Below, piece by piece: positions 51,217 to 61,600 of a DNA stretch of 64,000 nucleotides (position 1 is its first letter; every line of letters starts with the position of its first letter). Origin of the DNA: Spartobacteria bacterium. Lineage in GTDB: Bacteria; Verrucomicrobiota; Verrucomicrobiia; Chthoniobacterales; UBA10450. Below the pieces are notes generated by a model that had not been told where the DNA came from, ran no database searches, and saw only the letters and a program-made list of their open reading frames with translations. Position numbers and translations under genes: made by a program. The stretch spans positions 124,001 to 188,000 of the forward strand of contig PMSN01000014.1 in assembly GCA_003167555.1 (NCBI GenBank). The letters run 5' to 3'.

Positions 51217-54200
51217 ATGGCCACAAAAGCACTCCGCCTTCACCGAAAAACTGAAACGAAACGGCCTGGTGAGATTCAACCGCAAGCGCGCCTTGCAAAA
51301 GGCATGCTTATCTTGGCCATCGCGGTGTTCAGTCTATCAATTGGACCGGGGGCTGCGCAAGCAGCGACGCGCACAGTCACGAGTCTAAATGATAGCGGAG
51401 GCGGCACATTGCGCGACACGCTTGCTGCTGCGGCGGCGGGAGACACGATTCAGTTCTCCGTCACCGGCCAAATCAAGCTGGACAGCTCGCTGACCATTAC
51501 CAAGAACGTTACGATCAGCGGTCCAGGACAAACCCACCTGACCGTGACACGGGATAGCGGCACCGTCATTCTTTTTGTCATCAATAGCGGCCTTACCGTG
51601 AGCATTTCAGATATCTCAATCACGAACGGACAGGGGGGCGATTTTCAGCCCGGGGGCATCCTAAATCATGGCAACCTGACGCTGGAGTCCTGTAGTTTCA
51701 GCGCGAATGTCGGTCAATATGCTGCCGGGGCGATTGACAGTGATGGTCCGCTGACTGCCACCGACTGCGTTTTCAGCAATAACAGTTTGGGCGCTATTAC
51801 CACCAGAAGCTCCGCGGCATTTACCTCCTGCACTTTCACGAACAACGGCACAGTTGGCGGCGCCATCGAAAACACAGCGACGGGGCAGTTAATGGTTAAT
51901 GGCTGCACTTTTAGCAATAACAGCGGCGGTCAAGGTGGAGCGATTGGCAACTTCGGCAACGGTCCGTCGTCAACTGTTGCGGTACAGAATAGTTTTTTCT
52001 ACGAAAACAGCTCTTATAATGTAGGCGGCGCGATCTGGAGCCAGACCGGTACGGTCACGATCGTCGGTTGTACCTTTGCCAAAAATACTGCCCAAGACAA
52101 CGGCGGCGCGGTTTATAATGATAGCGGATCTCTTACTGTGCGTAACTCTACCTTGGTCGGGAATAGTGCGGCCATTGGGGGTGGCATCTACAACCAGGGC
52201 AACGGTAATAATTATACGGGAAACGCCACCGTTACCGCGAGTACGCTATCCGACAATAGCGCCCCCAATGGCGGAGGTATCTACAACCTGGGGACAAATA
52301 ACGGCCGGGCTCTTTTGATCCTTGAAGATACGATCCTCTACAGCGCGAACACTACGCCCGGCGCTAATCTCATCAGTACTGGCCCGGGCGCGAGCGTCAC
52401 GTCGCATGGTTACAACTTAAGTAGTGACAATGCCAGCGGTTTCCTCACCGCTGCCGGTGACCAGATCAATATCGATCCCAAGCTCGGGCCGCTGCAAGAC
52501 AACGGCGGCCCAACGCAAACGATGGCTTTGCTTCCCGGCAGTCCGGCCTGGGATAAAGGCAAGAGCTTTAGCCTGACCGAGGATCAACGTGGATCGCCGC
52601 GGCCAGTTGATATTCCCAGCATTGCAAACGCGGGTGGCGGCGACGGCAGCGATATCGGCGCGGTCGAAATGGATGCCATCCAGACTGGACCCGCCTTTGT
52701 AGTCACAACCACGGACGATCACGATGACGGAGCCTGTAGCTTCGCTGATTGCGCGCTCCGCGAAGCCATTGATGCGGCCAACGCGGCCTCTGGATCTACC
52801 GTTAGCTTCAAGAGCCAGGTGACGGGCGTTATCACTTTACAGGCGACTCTAGGCGGCCTCACGATCAGCAATTCCGTTACCATCGTTGGACCTGGTGCGC
52901 GGACGCTGGCTGTCAGCGGAAATGGCGCAGTCCGCGTTTTCAATTTCACCAGCGGAACCAGCGTGATTTCCGGCCTCACGATTCAAGGCGGGTCTGCCGT
53001 GGGAGCCACCGGGCAAGCAGGTACGGGTGGCGGAATTTCCAATTCGGCATCCCTGACTGTTAACGACTGCATGTTCATCGAAAATAGCGCGACCGGTGGC
53101 AGCAGTATTAGCGAGGGCAACTCTGGCGGGAAAGGGCAGGGAGGCGCGATCTATAGCGCCGGCATTCTTACGCTGAATCGCTGTACGTTTTCTGAAAACA
53201 CCGCTACCGGGGGTAACCCCGGCTTCGCCATTACCAAAGCGCCCGGCGGCAACGGCGGCGCGGGCCAGGGCGGTGCGGTCTTCAACGAGGCAGCCCATTC
53301 TCTGACGATTAGCAGTTGTTCCTTCTTCGCGAACATCGCTCGCGGCGGCCACGGCGGTAACGGCAGCACCGGTGGGAATGGCGGCGCCGGAAATGGAGGA
53401 GCTATCTGCAATGCGGGACAGATGACTACGACCGCGTGCACGATAAGCAGCAACGCCGGCGGTAACAGCAATGGAGGCACCGGCCCCGGCGGCAACGGTT
53501 CGCCCGGTCCAGCCAGTGGCGGGATCACAAACATTAGCGGAGGCACCGCGATCGTGAGGGACAGCATCAGCGCGAACAACACCGCGAACGGCGGCGCTGG
53601 CGCGGATGTTGACGGCGCATTCACCTCTGGCGGTTACAACTTGTTAGGTACCGCCGATCATAGCACCGGTTTTACCGCCACCGGAGACATCAAAGGCACG
53701 GATGCCTCGGTCTTAAACGCCGGCGTGCTCGGACCACCATCGAACAATGGCGGACTGACCGACACCTTCAACCTGACGTCAAACAGCCCTGCAATCGACG
53801 CCGGAAAGTCGTTCGGACCGGCGACCGATCAGCGCGGACTGCCCAGGATACGGGACAATCCAAGTATAGCTAATGCAGTTGGAGGCGACGGCAGCGATAT
53901 CGGAGCATTGGAAGTTCAAAATATTGGAGCAAGTCCGACCCCGACACCTACTTCAACACCGATATCTACGCCAACACCTACCCCGACGCCGACAGCTACG
54001 CCAATACCGACGGCTACACCTACACCTACACCTACCGCGGCGCCTACACCTACACCTACCGCGACGCCAAGCGCTACACCAATACCAACGCCAACACCTA
54101 CTCCAACGCCAGCCCAGCCCACCGTGCTGGCCAACATCTCGACCCGATTGCTGGTGGGAACAGGAGACAATGTCTTAATCGGCGGCTTCATCATCACCGG

Positions 54201-54876
54201 GACCGATCCGAAGAAGGTATTAATCCGCGCGATAGGACCTTCGCTGCCTCTGGCCGGAGTGCTGGCCGATCCTACTCTTGAGCTCTATCAAGGCACCACG
54301 CTCCTGGAATCGAACGACAATTGGATGGATAGCCCGAACAAGCAAGCCATCATCGATAGCACCATCCCGCCCAGCAACCCGCTGGAATCAGCCATCGTAA
54401 GGAGTGTGCCGCCCGGCAACTACACCGCGATTGAGCGTGGGGTAAATAACGGGACTGGGATAGGAGTAGTAGAAGCGTACGACCTGGATACCTCCGCTAA
54501 CTCAAAGCTGGCAAACATTTCCACCCGTGGCTTGGTCCAGACAGGAGACAACGTCTTGTTCGCAGGTACGATTGTAGTAGGACAGGCCTCGCAAAAGGTA
54601 ATTATCCGCGCGCTGGGTCCTTCCACCGGCGTCCCCGGGGCGCTGGCCGATCCCACGCTGGAACTGCACGACGGAAACGGAGCGCTGCTGGAAACGAACG
54701 ATAACTGGGTGGATAGCCCGAACAAACAAGCGATCATCGACAGCACCATCCCGCCCCCGAATAACGCGGAATCGGCCATCGTGCGGATATTAACTCCAGG
54801 CAACTACACCGCCATTGTGCGCGGTGTGAATGACTCGACCGGCATCGCGGTCGTGGAAGTTTACGCGCTGAACTAG
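51217..54876 (+). CDS. Secreted CSLREA/choice-of-anchor Q beta-helix protein with tandem C-terminal module
   Basis: A protein of up to 1219 residues. The signal peptide is [20 protein letters not shown], so the effective start may be 51304; an ATG at 51217 adds 29 polar residues and neither has a strong Shine-Dalgarno. Two beta-helix regions consist of units such as [22 protein letters not shown] and [16 protein letters not shown], rich in Gly/Asn/Ser. Each closes with a choice-of-anchor Q pattern ([21 protein letters not shown]...DQRGSPRP...GSDIGAVE and a second ending GSDIGALE). A CSLREA-like block ([20 protein letters not shown]) starts the second. A PTPTP linker precedes the two GDNVLIGGF modules. 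Likely a cell-surface adhesin-like protein. Confidence 0.88.
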   Translation: MATKALRLHRKTETKRPGEIQPQARLAKGMLILAIAVFSLSIGPGAAQAATRTVTSLNDSGGGTLRDTLAAAAAGDTIQFSVTGQIKLDSSLTITKNVTISGPGQTHLTVTRDSGTVILFVINSGLTVSISDISITNGQGGDFQPGGILNHGNLTLESCSFSANVGQYAAGAIDSDGPLTATDCVFSNNSLGAITTRSSAAFTSCTFTNNGTVGGAIENTATGQLMVNGCTFSNNSGGQGGAIGNFGNGPSSTVAVQNSFFYENSSYNVGGAIWSQTGTVTIVGCTFAKNTAQDNGGAVYNDSGSLTVRNSTLVGNSAAIGGGIYNQGNGNNYTGNATVTASTLSDNSAPNGGGIYNLGTNNGRALLILEDTILYSANTTPGANLISTGPGASVTSHGYNLSSDNASGFLTAAGDQINIDPKLGPLQDNGGPTQTMALLPGSPAWDKGKSFSLTEDQRGSPRPVDIPSIANAGGGDGSDIGAVEMDAIQTGPAFVVTTTDDHDDGACSFADCALREAIDAANAASGSTVSFKSQVTGVITLQATLGGLTISNSVTIVGPGARTLAVSGNGAVRVFNFTSGTSVISGLTIQGGSAVGATGQAGTGGGISNSASLTVNDCMFIENSATGGSSISEGNSGGKGQGGAIYSAGILTLNRCTFSENTATGGNPGFAITKAPGGNGGAGQGGAVFNEAAHSLTISSCSFFANIARGGHGGNGSTGGNGGAGNGGAICNAGQMTTTACTISSNAGGNSNGGTGPGGNGSPGPASGGITNISGGTAIVRDSISANNTANGGAGADVDGAFTSGGYNLLGTADHSTGFTATGDIKGTDASVLNAGVLGPPSNNGGLTDTFNLTSNSPAIDAGKSFGPATDQRGLPRIRDNPSIANAVGGDGSDIGALEVQNIGASPTPTPTSTPISTPTPTPTPTATPIPTATPTPTPTAAPTPTPTATPSATPIPTPTPTPTPAQPTVLANISTRLLVGTGDNVLIGGFIITGTDPKKVLIRAIGPSLPLAGVLADPTLELYQGTTLLESNDNWMDSPNKQAIIDSTIPPSNPLESAIVRSVPPGNYTAIERGVNNGTGIGVVEAYDLDTSANSKLANISTRGLVQTGDNVLFAGTIVVGQASQKVIIRALGPSTGVPGALADPTLELHDGNGALLETNDNWVDSPNKQAIIDSTIPPPNNAESAIVRILTPGNYTAIVRGVNDSTGIAVVEVYALN
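53931..54116 (+). repeat. In-frame CCTACACC/CCAACGCC hexamer tract (Pro-Thr linker)
   Basis: About 60 codons of alternating Pro and Thr/Ala/Ser, built from 6-bp units (CCTACA, CCAACG, CCGACG). Unit gain or loss keeps frame. A shorter version occurs at 57778-57846 in the next kelch gene; the gene at 58616 has none. Confidence 0.85.
54119..54876 (+). repeat. Tandem C-terminal module DNA, copy 1 of 3
   Basis: About 760 bp encoding [20 protein letters not shown] to VVEVYALN-stop. Copies 2 (57850-58608) and 3 (61107-61867) share long identical stretches, for example GGGACTGGGATAGGAGTAGT and onward through the GAAGCGTACGACCTGGATACC region. Two half-modules of about 125 residues each, both with I(R/G)A(I/L)GPS and LESNDNW/LETNDNW. 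Confidence 0.95.
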
Positions 54877-54883
54877 CCATAAA

Positions 54884-54991
54884 ATGAAGCACTCCGCGTT
54901 CATTTCATTTGTGAGCGCAACATCTAAGGCTGCGCTTGTCCTGGTTTCGGTTGCCGTGCTGCTGGCGGGCAACGTTTTGCCACGCCGATGA
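54884..54991 (+). CDS. Stranded signal-peptide leader (35 aa) overlapping the next start
   Basis: A 35-codon frame starting MKHSAFISFVSATSKAALVL, with a hydrophobic core VSVAVLLAG, ends with TGA overlapping the ATG of the following kelch gene (ATGA at 54988-54991). It is clearly homologous to the signal peptide that starts the kelch gene at 58616 (MKHAAFFSFVRATSKAALFA), and both are preceded by the same TAGCCATAAA. The mature protein it once led has been replaced by a gene with its own, different signal peptide. It might still be translated and couple the two genes. Confidence 0.65.
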   Translation: MKHSAFISFVSATSKAALVLVSVAVLLAGNVLPRR

Positions 54992-57900
54992 AAACGCTCT
55001 GCCTTCGTCTTTCGATTCTCGCGGCGATCCATTGGTGCAGTCTCTTTGTGGCGCTGGGTGCGCCGTTTACTTTTAGCAGCACGGGCAGCCTCGCGACCGG
55101 CCGCGATAATGATACGACCACCTTGTTGCAAAACGGAAAGGTATTGGTGGCAGGCGGATATAACGGCAACCCGCTGGCGAGCGCCCAGCATTACGATCCG
55201 GCCACCGGTATTTGGGCTTCGACGGGCAGTCTCGCAACCGCGCGCCAGAACCACACTGCGACTTTGCTACCAAATGGCAAGGTGCTCGTCACAGGAGGAC
55301 GAGGGACCGGCAGTGTCTCTCTTACTAGCGCGGAACTCTACGACCCGATAGGCGGGACTTGGACGGCGACCGGCAGCCTGACGAACGCACGGTTTAACCA
55401 TACTGCAACCTTGCTGTCCAACGGTAAGGTCCTGGTTGCCGGGGGATTTAATAGCACCAGCGGCGAGATGGTCAGTGCGGAACTCTACGATCCGGCGAGC
55501 GGCACCTGGAAGGCAACCGGCAATCTTGTAACCGCACGCAGTCTTCACACGGCGACGCTGCTTTACAACCAACAGGTCCTGGTCGCGGGAGGACAAGGCG
55601 CCAGTAACAACCCCCTGAATGTTGCGGAACTCTACGACCCGATAGGCGGGACTTGGACGGCGACTAGCACTCTCGTGACCGCACGTTATAGTCAGACCGC
55701 GACCTTGCTGCCCAGTGGCAAGGTGCTGGTCGCTGGAGGACAACAAAACGGCGCTGTGAGGACCGCGGAAATCTACGATCCGGCGGGACGAACATGGACG
55801 GCGACCGGCATCCTTGTAACTGCGCGTTATTTCCACACGGCGGCGCTGTTGCCTAACGGTAAGGTCCTGGTTGCCGGGGGATTTAATAGCACCAGCGGCG
55901 AGATGGTCAGTGCGGAGCTTTACGATCCGGCGGCCGGGACCTGGGCAGCCACCGGCACTCTCGCTGCCGCGCGTTCTAATCAGACAGCGACGTTGCTGCC
56001 CAGCGGCAACGTGCTTGTCGCGGCAGGTTTTAATGGCGCTAACACTGGCGCCGCCAAGTATCTCACGAGCGCGGAGCTCTACGATTCGGCGAGCGGGAGT
56101 TGGGATACGACGACCCTCCAACCCCTAATCGTGGCAAGCGAGAAGCATACGGCGACCTTGCTATCTAGTGGCAAGGTGCTGGTCGCGGGAGGAAGATCCT
56201 TCGGCAACTATCCGGCGAGCACGGAGCTCTTCGATCCGGCGAACGGCACCTGGACGGCGACCGGCGATCTCTACTCCAGCTTCGGGCGCGCTAGTCATAC
56301 GGCAACCTTGTTGCCGAGCGGCAAGGTGCTCATCGCGGGAGGAGATAAAGGTGGCGCTCTCACGAGCGCGCAGCTCTACGATCCGGCAAGCGGGACGTGG
56401 AAACCCACGAGCGACCTCGGCAAAGCCCGCTATTTTCACACGGCGACGTTATTGACGAACGGTACGGTGCTGGTCGCGGGAGGATTAGGCAGCGGCTCCG
56501 CCGGTTATCTCACGAGCGCGGAGCTCTACGATCCGGCGAGCGGGGCCTGGACTGCCACCGGCAGCCTCAACGTCGCACGCGGGAATCACACGGCGACGTT
56601 GCTCCCCAACGGCACGGTGCTCGTCGCGGGAGGGCAGGACGGCACCAACCAAGACGTCGTTCCCAGGAGCGCGGAGCTCTACGATCCGGCGAGCGGGACC
56701 TGGACGATAGCCACCCGCGGCTTCAACAGCGACTACGTTTCTCACACGGCGACGTTGCTGCCAAACGGCAAGGTGCTCGTCGCAGGAGGACTGTACCAAG
56801 GCACCATAAGCCCTGCTGCGGAGCTCTATGATCCGGCGAGCGGGACCTTGATGGGCACCGGCAACCTCAACACCGCTCGCGGTAGTCATACGGCGACGTT
56901 ACTACCTAACGGCAAAGTGCTCGTGGCGGGTGGAATTGGCAGCGGCTTCAACGTCTACCTCACGAGCGCGGAGCTCTACGATCCGGCGAGCGGGAGTTGG
57001 ACGCCGACCGGCAACCTCCACACTACACGCTATTCTCACACGGCCACGCTCTTGCCTAACGGCAAGGTGCTGGCCGGAGGAGGTAATGACGGCAGCAATG
57101 ATACCAAGAGCACGGAGCTCTATGATGTCGGCCTTGGATTCCTGAGCGCATGGCAGCCTCGCATCGGGTCAGCACCCTCAGCCCTCCCATCCGGCAGTCC
57201 CCTCACACTCACCGGTTTCTTCCAAGGCGTCTCGCAAGCTTCGGGCGGAAACACTCAAGATTCGTCCAGTAACTACCCGATCGTGCAACTGCGCAGCCTC
57301 GAGAGCAGTCAGGTCGCGTTCCTTCCAACGGCTGGCTGGCAGGGCTCAGTCTTCACCTCGATCCCGGTGAGCGGCTTTTCTGTCGGCCCGGCGCTGGTGA
57401 CTGTCTTTATCAACGGCATCCCGAGTGATGCCAAGTATCTGTTAGTCGCACAGACGACCCCAGCATTCGGCACCCAAGCCTCGGGGACGACCCCGGTGGG
57501 CGGCAGCATTTCGGATTCTGCGGTCCTTGACAATGGCGCGACGTTGACCGGGACGATCACCTTCAAGTTGTTTGGACCTAATGACGCAACCTGCGGCGCC
57601 GCCGCCGTTTTCACTTCTACGAAGAGTGTCTCCGGCAATGGGAGCTATACTTCGGATTCGTTCACTCCGACTGCTGCTGGCACTTACCGGTGGGTGGCAA
57701 CCTATAGCGGAGATGCGAACAATAACCCCGTAACGGGCGCATGCAATGATGCGAATGAATCAGTGGTTGTGACACCGGCGCCTACACCAACGCCAACGCC
57801 AACACCAACAGCGACGCCAACACCTACACCTACTCCAACGCCAGGCCAGCCCACAGTACTGGCCAATATCTCCACCCGGTTACTGGTGGGAACAGGCGAC

Positions 57901-58608
57901 AATGTCTTAATTGGCGGCTTTATCGTAAGTGGCACGCAGACGAAGAAGGTATTAATCCGCGCGATAGGACCTTCGCTGCCGCTCGGCGGAGTGCTGGCCG
58001 ATCCTACCCTTGAGCTCTATCAGGGCACCACGCTCCTGGAATCGAACGACAACTGGATGGATAGCGCGAACAAGCAAGCCATCATCGACAGCGGCGCCGC
58101 GCCGCTGAACAACCTGGAATCGGCGATCGTGAGGAGTGTGGCGCCCGGCAACTACACCGCGATTGAGCGTGGAGTAAACAACGGGACTGGGATAGGAGTA
58201 GTAGAAGCGTACGACCTGGATACCTCCGCTAACTCAAAGCTGGCTAACATTTCCACGCGCGGCTTGGTCCAGACAGGAGACAACGTCTTGTTCGCGGGCA
58301 CGATCGTAGTCGGACAGGCCTCGCAAAAAGTAATTATCCGCGCGCTTGGCCCTTCGACCGGCGTCCCCGGGGCGATGGCCGATCCCACGTTGGAACTGCA
58401 CGACGGAAGCGGAACGCTGCTGGAAACGAATGATAACTGGGTGGATAGCCCGAACAAACAAGCGATCATCGACAGCACCATCCCGCCCCCGAATAACCTG
58501 GAATCGGCCATCGTGCGGATATTAACTCCAGGCAACTACACCGCGATCGTCCGCGGCGTGAATAACTCTACCGGCATCGCGGTGGTGGAAGTTTACGCGC
58601 TGAACTAG
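54988..58608 (+). CDS. Secreted kelch-array protein 1 with E-set, Ig-like and tandem C-terminal modules
   Basis: A 1206-residue protein. The signal peptide (MKTLCLRLSILAAIHWCSLFVALG) is followed by about 14 kelch units of some 50 residues with the pattern H-T-A-T-L-L-P-N-G-K-V-L-V-A-G-G...A-E-L-Y-D-P-A-S-G-T-W. These would form two seven-bladed propellers. A beta-sandwich as found after galactose-oxidase propellers follows (PSALPSGSPLTLTGFF...GPALVTVFINGIPS), then an Ig-like domain (GSISDSAVLDNGATLTGTITFKLFGPND), a PTPTP linker and the two C-terminal modules. No catalytic residues recognisable. A 62-bp block is repeated exactly inside the array. Probably surface-bound ligand-binding protein. 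Confidence 0.87.
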   Translation: MKTLCLRLSILAAIHWCSLFVALGAPFTFSSTGSLATGRDNDTTTLLQNGKVLVAGGYNGNPLASAQHYDPATGIWASTGSLATARQNHTATLLPNGKVLVTGGRGTGSVSLTSAELYDPIGGTWTATGSLTNARFNHTATLLSNGKVLVAGGFNSTSGEMVSAELYDPASGTWKATGNLVTARSLHTATLLYNQQVLVAGGQGASNNPLNVAELYDPIGGTWTATSTLVTARYSQTATLLPSGKVLVAGGQQNGAVRTAEIYDPAGRTWTATGILVTARYFHTAALLPNGKVLVAGGFNSTSGEMVSAELYDPAAGTWAATGTLAAARSNQTATLLPSGNVLVAAGFNGANTGAAKYLTSAELYDSASGSWDTTTLQPLIVASEKHTATLLSSGKVLVAGGRSFGNYPASTELFDPANGTWTATGDLYSSFGRASHTATLLPSGKVLIAGGDKGGALTSAQLYDPASGTWKPTSDLGKARYFHTATLLTNGTVLVAGGLGSGSAGYLTSAELYDPASGAWTATGSLNVARGNHTATLLPNGTVLVAGGQDGTNQDVVPRSAELYDPASGTWTIATRGFNSDYVSHTATLLPNGKVLVAGGLYQGTISPAAELYDPASGTLMGTGNLNTARGSHTATLLPNGKVLVAGGIGSGFNVYLTSAELYDPASGSWTPTGNLHTTRYSHTATLLPNGKVLAGGGNDGSNDTKSTELYDVGLGFLSAWQPRIGSAPSALPSGSPLTLTGFFQGVSQASGGNTQDSSSNYPIVQLRSLESSQVAFLPTAGWQGSVFTSIPVSGFSVGPALVTVFINGIPSDAKYLLVAQTTPAFGTQASGTTPVGGSISDSAVLDNGATLTGTITFKLFGPNDATCGAAAVFTSTKSVSGNGSYTSDSFTPTAAGTYRWVATYSGDANNNPVTGACNDANESVVVTPAPTPTPTPTPTATPTPTPTPTPGQPTVLANISTRLLVGTGDNVLIGGFIVSGTQTKKVLIRAIGPSLPLGGVLADPTLELYQGTTLLESNDNWMDSANKQAIIDSGAAPLNNLESAIVRSVAPGNYTAIERGVNNGTGIGVVEAYDLDTSANSKLANISTRGLVQTGDNVLFAGTIVVGQASQKVIIRALGPSTGVPGAMADPTLELHDGSGTLLETNDNWVDSPNKQAIIDSTIPPPNNLESAIVRILTPGNYTAIVRGVNNSTGIAVVEVYALN
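57850..58608 (+). repeat. Tandem C-terminal module DNA, copy 2 of 3
   Basis: Second copy of the block at 54119-54876. It encodes [19 protein letters not shown] and DSGAAPLNNLESAIV where copy 1 has [19 protein letters not shown] and [15 protein letters not shown]. In these two positions it agrees with copy 3. Confidence 0.95.
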
Positions 58609-58615
58609 CCATAAA

Positions 58616-61600
58616 ATGAAGCACGCCGCGTTCTTTTCATTTGTGAGGGCAACATCCAAGGCTGCGCTCTTCGCCGCCGCTGCCACGCTCTTGTACGCGC
58701 CTTCAGCTGCCGGGGCGCCGTTTACTTTTAGTAACACGGGCAACCTCGCGCACGCGCGCGATAATCACTCGGCGACATTGCTCTCCAACGGCAAGGTGCT
58801 GATCGCAGGAGGATATAACGGCAACCCGCTGGCGACCGCGGAGCTCTACGATCCGGCGAGCGGGACTTGGGCGGCGACCGGAAACCTGGTAGCCGCACGC
58901 TATAATCACACCGCGACATTGTTGCCCAATGGCAAGGTGCTGGTCGCAGGAGGGCAGATCAACGGCGGATCGCTGGCGACCGCGGAGCTGTACGATCCGG
59001 CGAGCGGGACTTGGGCGGCGACCGGCAGTCTCGCGAACGCACGCTATGGTCAGACCGCGACCTTGCTCTCCAATGGCAAGGTGCTGGTCGCAGGAGGGTT
59101 CAATCCCAGCAGCAGCTATCTGGCGAGCGCGGAACTTTACGATCCAGCGAGCGGCAACTGGACGGGAACCGGCAGTCTCGTCACTACACGCTATCTTCAC
59201 ACGGCAACGTTGCTGCCTAACGGCAACGTGCTGGTCGCGGGAGGACAGGGCAGCGCCAACGGCAGCACTCTGAAGAGCGCGGAGCTCTACAATCCCGCGA
59301 ATGCGACCTGGTCGACAACTAACAACCTGGTGAGCGCGCGCTATAGCCACACGGCGACGTTGCTGCCCAATGGCAAGGTGTTGGTCGCAGGCGGGCAGAA
59401 TCCGAGCGCTTTGGCGAGCGCGGAACTCTACGATCCGGCGAACGCGACTTGGTCGACGACTGGCAACCTGGCGAGCGCACGCTACACTCACACGGCGACG
59501 TTGCTGCCTAACGGCAAGGTGCTGGTCGCCGGAGGGTTTAACACCGGCTACCTAACGAGTGCGGAACTCTACGATCCGGCTGGCGGGACGTGGTCGACGA
59601 CCGGGACCCTCGCTGCCGCGCGTTCCAATCAGACGGCGACGTTGCTGCCGAGCGGCAGCGTGTTGGTCGCGGCCGGCTTCAATGGCGCTAACACCGGCAC
59701 CGCCAAATATCTGGCGAGCGCGGAGCTGTATGATCCAGCGAGTGGCAACTGGACGGGAACCGGCAGTCTCGGCGCCTCACGAGCAGCTCACACGGCGACG
59801 TTTTTGCCCAACGGCAAGGTGCTGGTCGCGGGAGGTGTCGAGACCAACGCAAGCGGCGGTGGTCTGAAGAGCGCGGAGCTTTACGATCCCGCGAGCGGGA
59901 ATTGGGCGGCGACCGGCAGTCTCGCGACCGGACGTGCCGGTCATACCGCCACCTTGCTGTCCAACGGCAAGGTGCTGGTCGCAGGCGCCGGGTTTAATAG
60001 TCTGGCGAGCGCGGAACTCTACGATCCGGCGAGCGGTACTTGGACGGCGACCGGCAGTCTCGCGAACGGACGTTCCAGCCACACCGCGACCTTGCTACCC
60101 AATGGGAAAGTTCTGGTCGCAGGCGGGTCGCAGCCGTCGGCAAACCACGGTGATCCCGAGGCTCTGGAGAGTGCGGAGCTCTACGATCCGGCGAGCGGCG
60201 TGTGGTCGGAGACGGGGAGCCTCGCGGCGGCACGTTATTCTCACACCGCGACGTTACTACCCAATGGCAAGGTCCTGGTCGCAGGAGGGGTCAACGCTAA
60301 CGGCTTTCCGGCGAGTGCGGAACTGTACAACCCGGCAACCGGAAGTTGGACGCCGGCCGACAGCCTCAAGACGCCACGCAGCAATGCCACGGCAACATTG
60401 CTGCCTAACGGCAAGGTGTTAGTTGCAGGAGGTTATGATACCAACAACAATCACATAGGCGTCGCGGAACTCTACGATCCAGCGAGCGACGCGTGGACGG
60501 CGACCGGCAGTCTGATCAAGCCACGCGCATACCACACGGCAACGTTATTGCCCGATGGCAAGGTTCTGGTCGCGGGAGGACAAAGCGATGACTCCTTTGA
60601 ACCGAGTGCCGAGCTCTACGATCCGGCGAGTCGGATCTGGACGCAGACCGGTAGCCTTACCGTGGCACGCGACGTCCATACGGCAACGCTACTAGCCAAC
60701 GGCAGGGTGCTGGCCGTCGGGGGAGAAGGTTTCCCCGCCCAAACTTTGACAAGCGCGGAGCTTTACGACGAAGGGCTTGGATTTATACCTGTTTGGCAGC
60801 CACAAATCACCACGGCTCCTTCCACCTTGACGCTGGGTGGCAGCCTCGCACTTACCGGCACGCGCTTCCAAGGCATCTCGCCAGCCTCCGGCGGCAACTT
60901 CCAGGACTCATCGACTAACTATCCGCTCGTGCAATTGCGCAACGTCGATAGCAGCCAGGTCACCTTCCTGCCCGTGAGTCCGGCAACTGGCTGGTCGAAT
61001 ACCGCGTTTACCTCAACACCTGTGACTGGCTTTCCGGCCGGCCCCGCGCTCGTGACCGTCTTTACCAATGGCATCCCGAGCAACGCGCGGTATTTGGTGG
61101 TTGTCCCGCCCACCGTGCTGGCCAACATCTCGACGCGGTTGCTGGTGGGAACAGGCGATAATGTTCTCATTGGCGGATTCATCGTCACCGGCACGCAGAC
61201 GAAGAAGGTATTAATCCGCGCGATAGGACCTTCGCTGCCGCTCGGCGGAGTGCTGGCCGATCCTATCCTTGAGCTCTATCAAGGCAGCACGCTCCTGGAA
61301 TCGAACGACAACTGGATGGATAGCGCGAACAAGCAAGCCATCATCGACAGCGGCGCCGCGCCGCTGAACAACCTGGAATCGGCGATCGTGAGAAGTGTGC
61401 CGCCCGGCAACTACACCGCGATTGAGCGAGGAGTAAATAACGGGACTGGGATAGGAGTAGTAGAAGCGTACGACCTGGATACCTCGGCTAATTCGAAGCT
61501 GGCGAACATTTCTACCCGCGGTTTGGTCCAGACAGGAGACAATGTCTTGTTCGCGGGCACGATCGTAGTCGGACAGGCTTCGCAAAAAGTAATTATCCGC

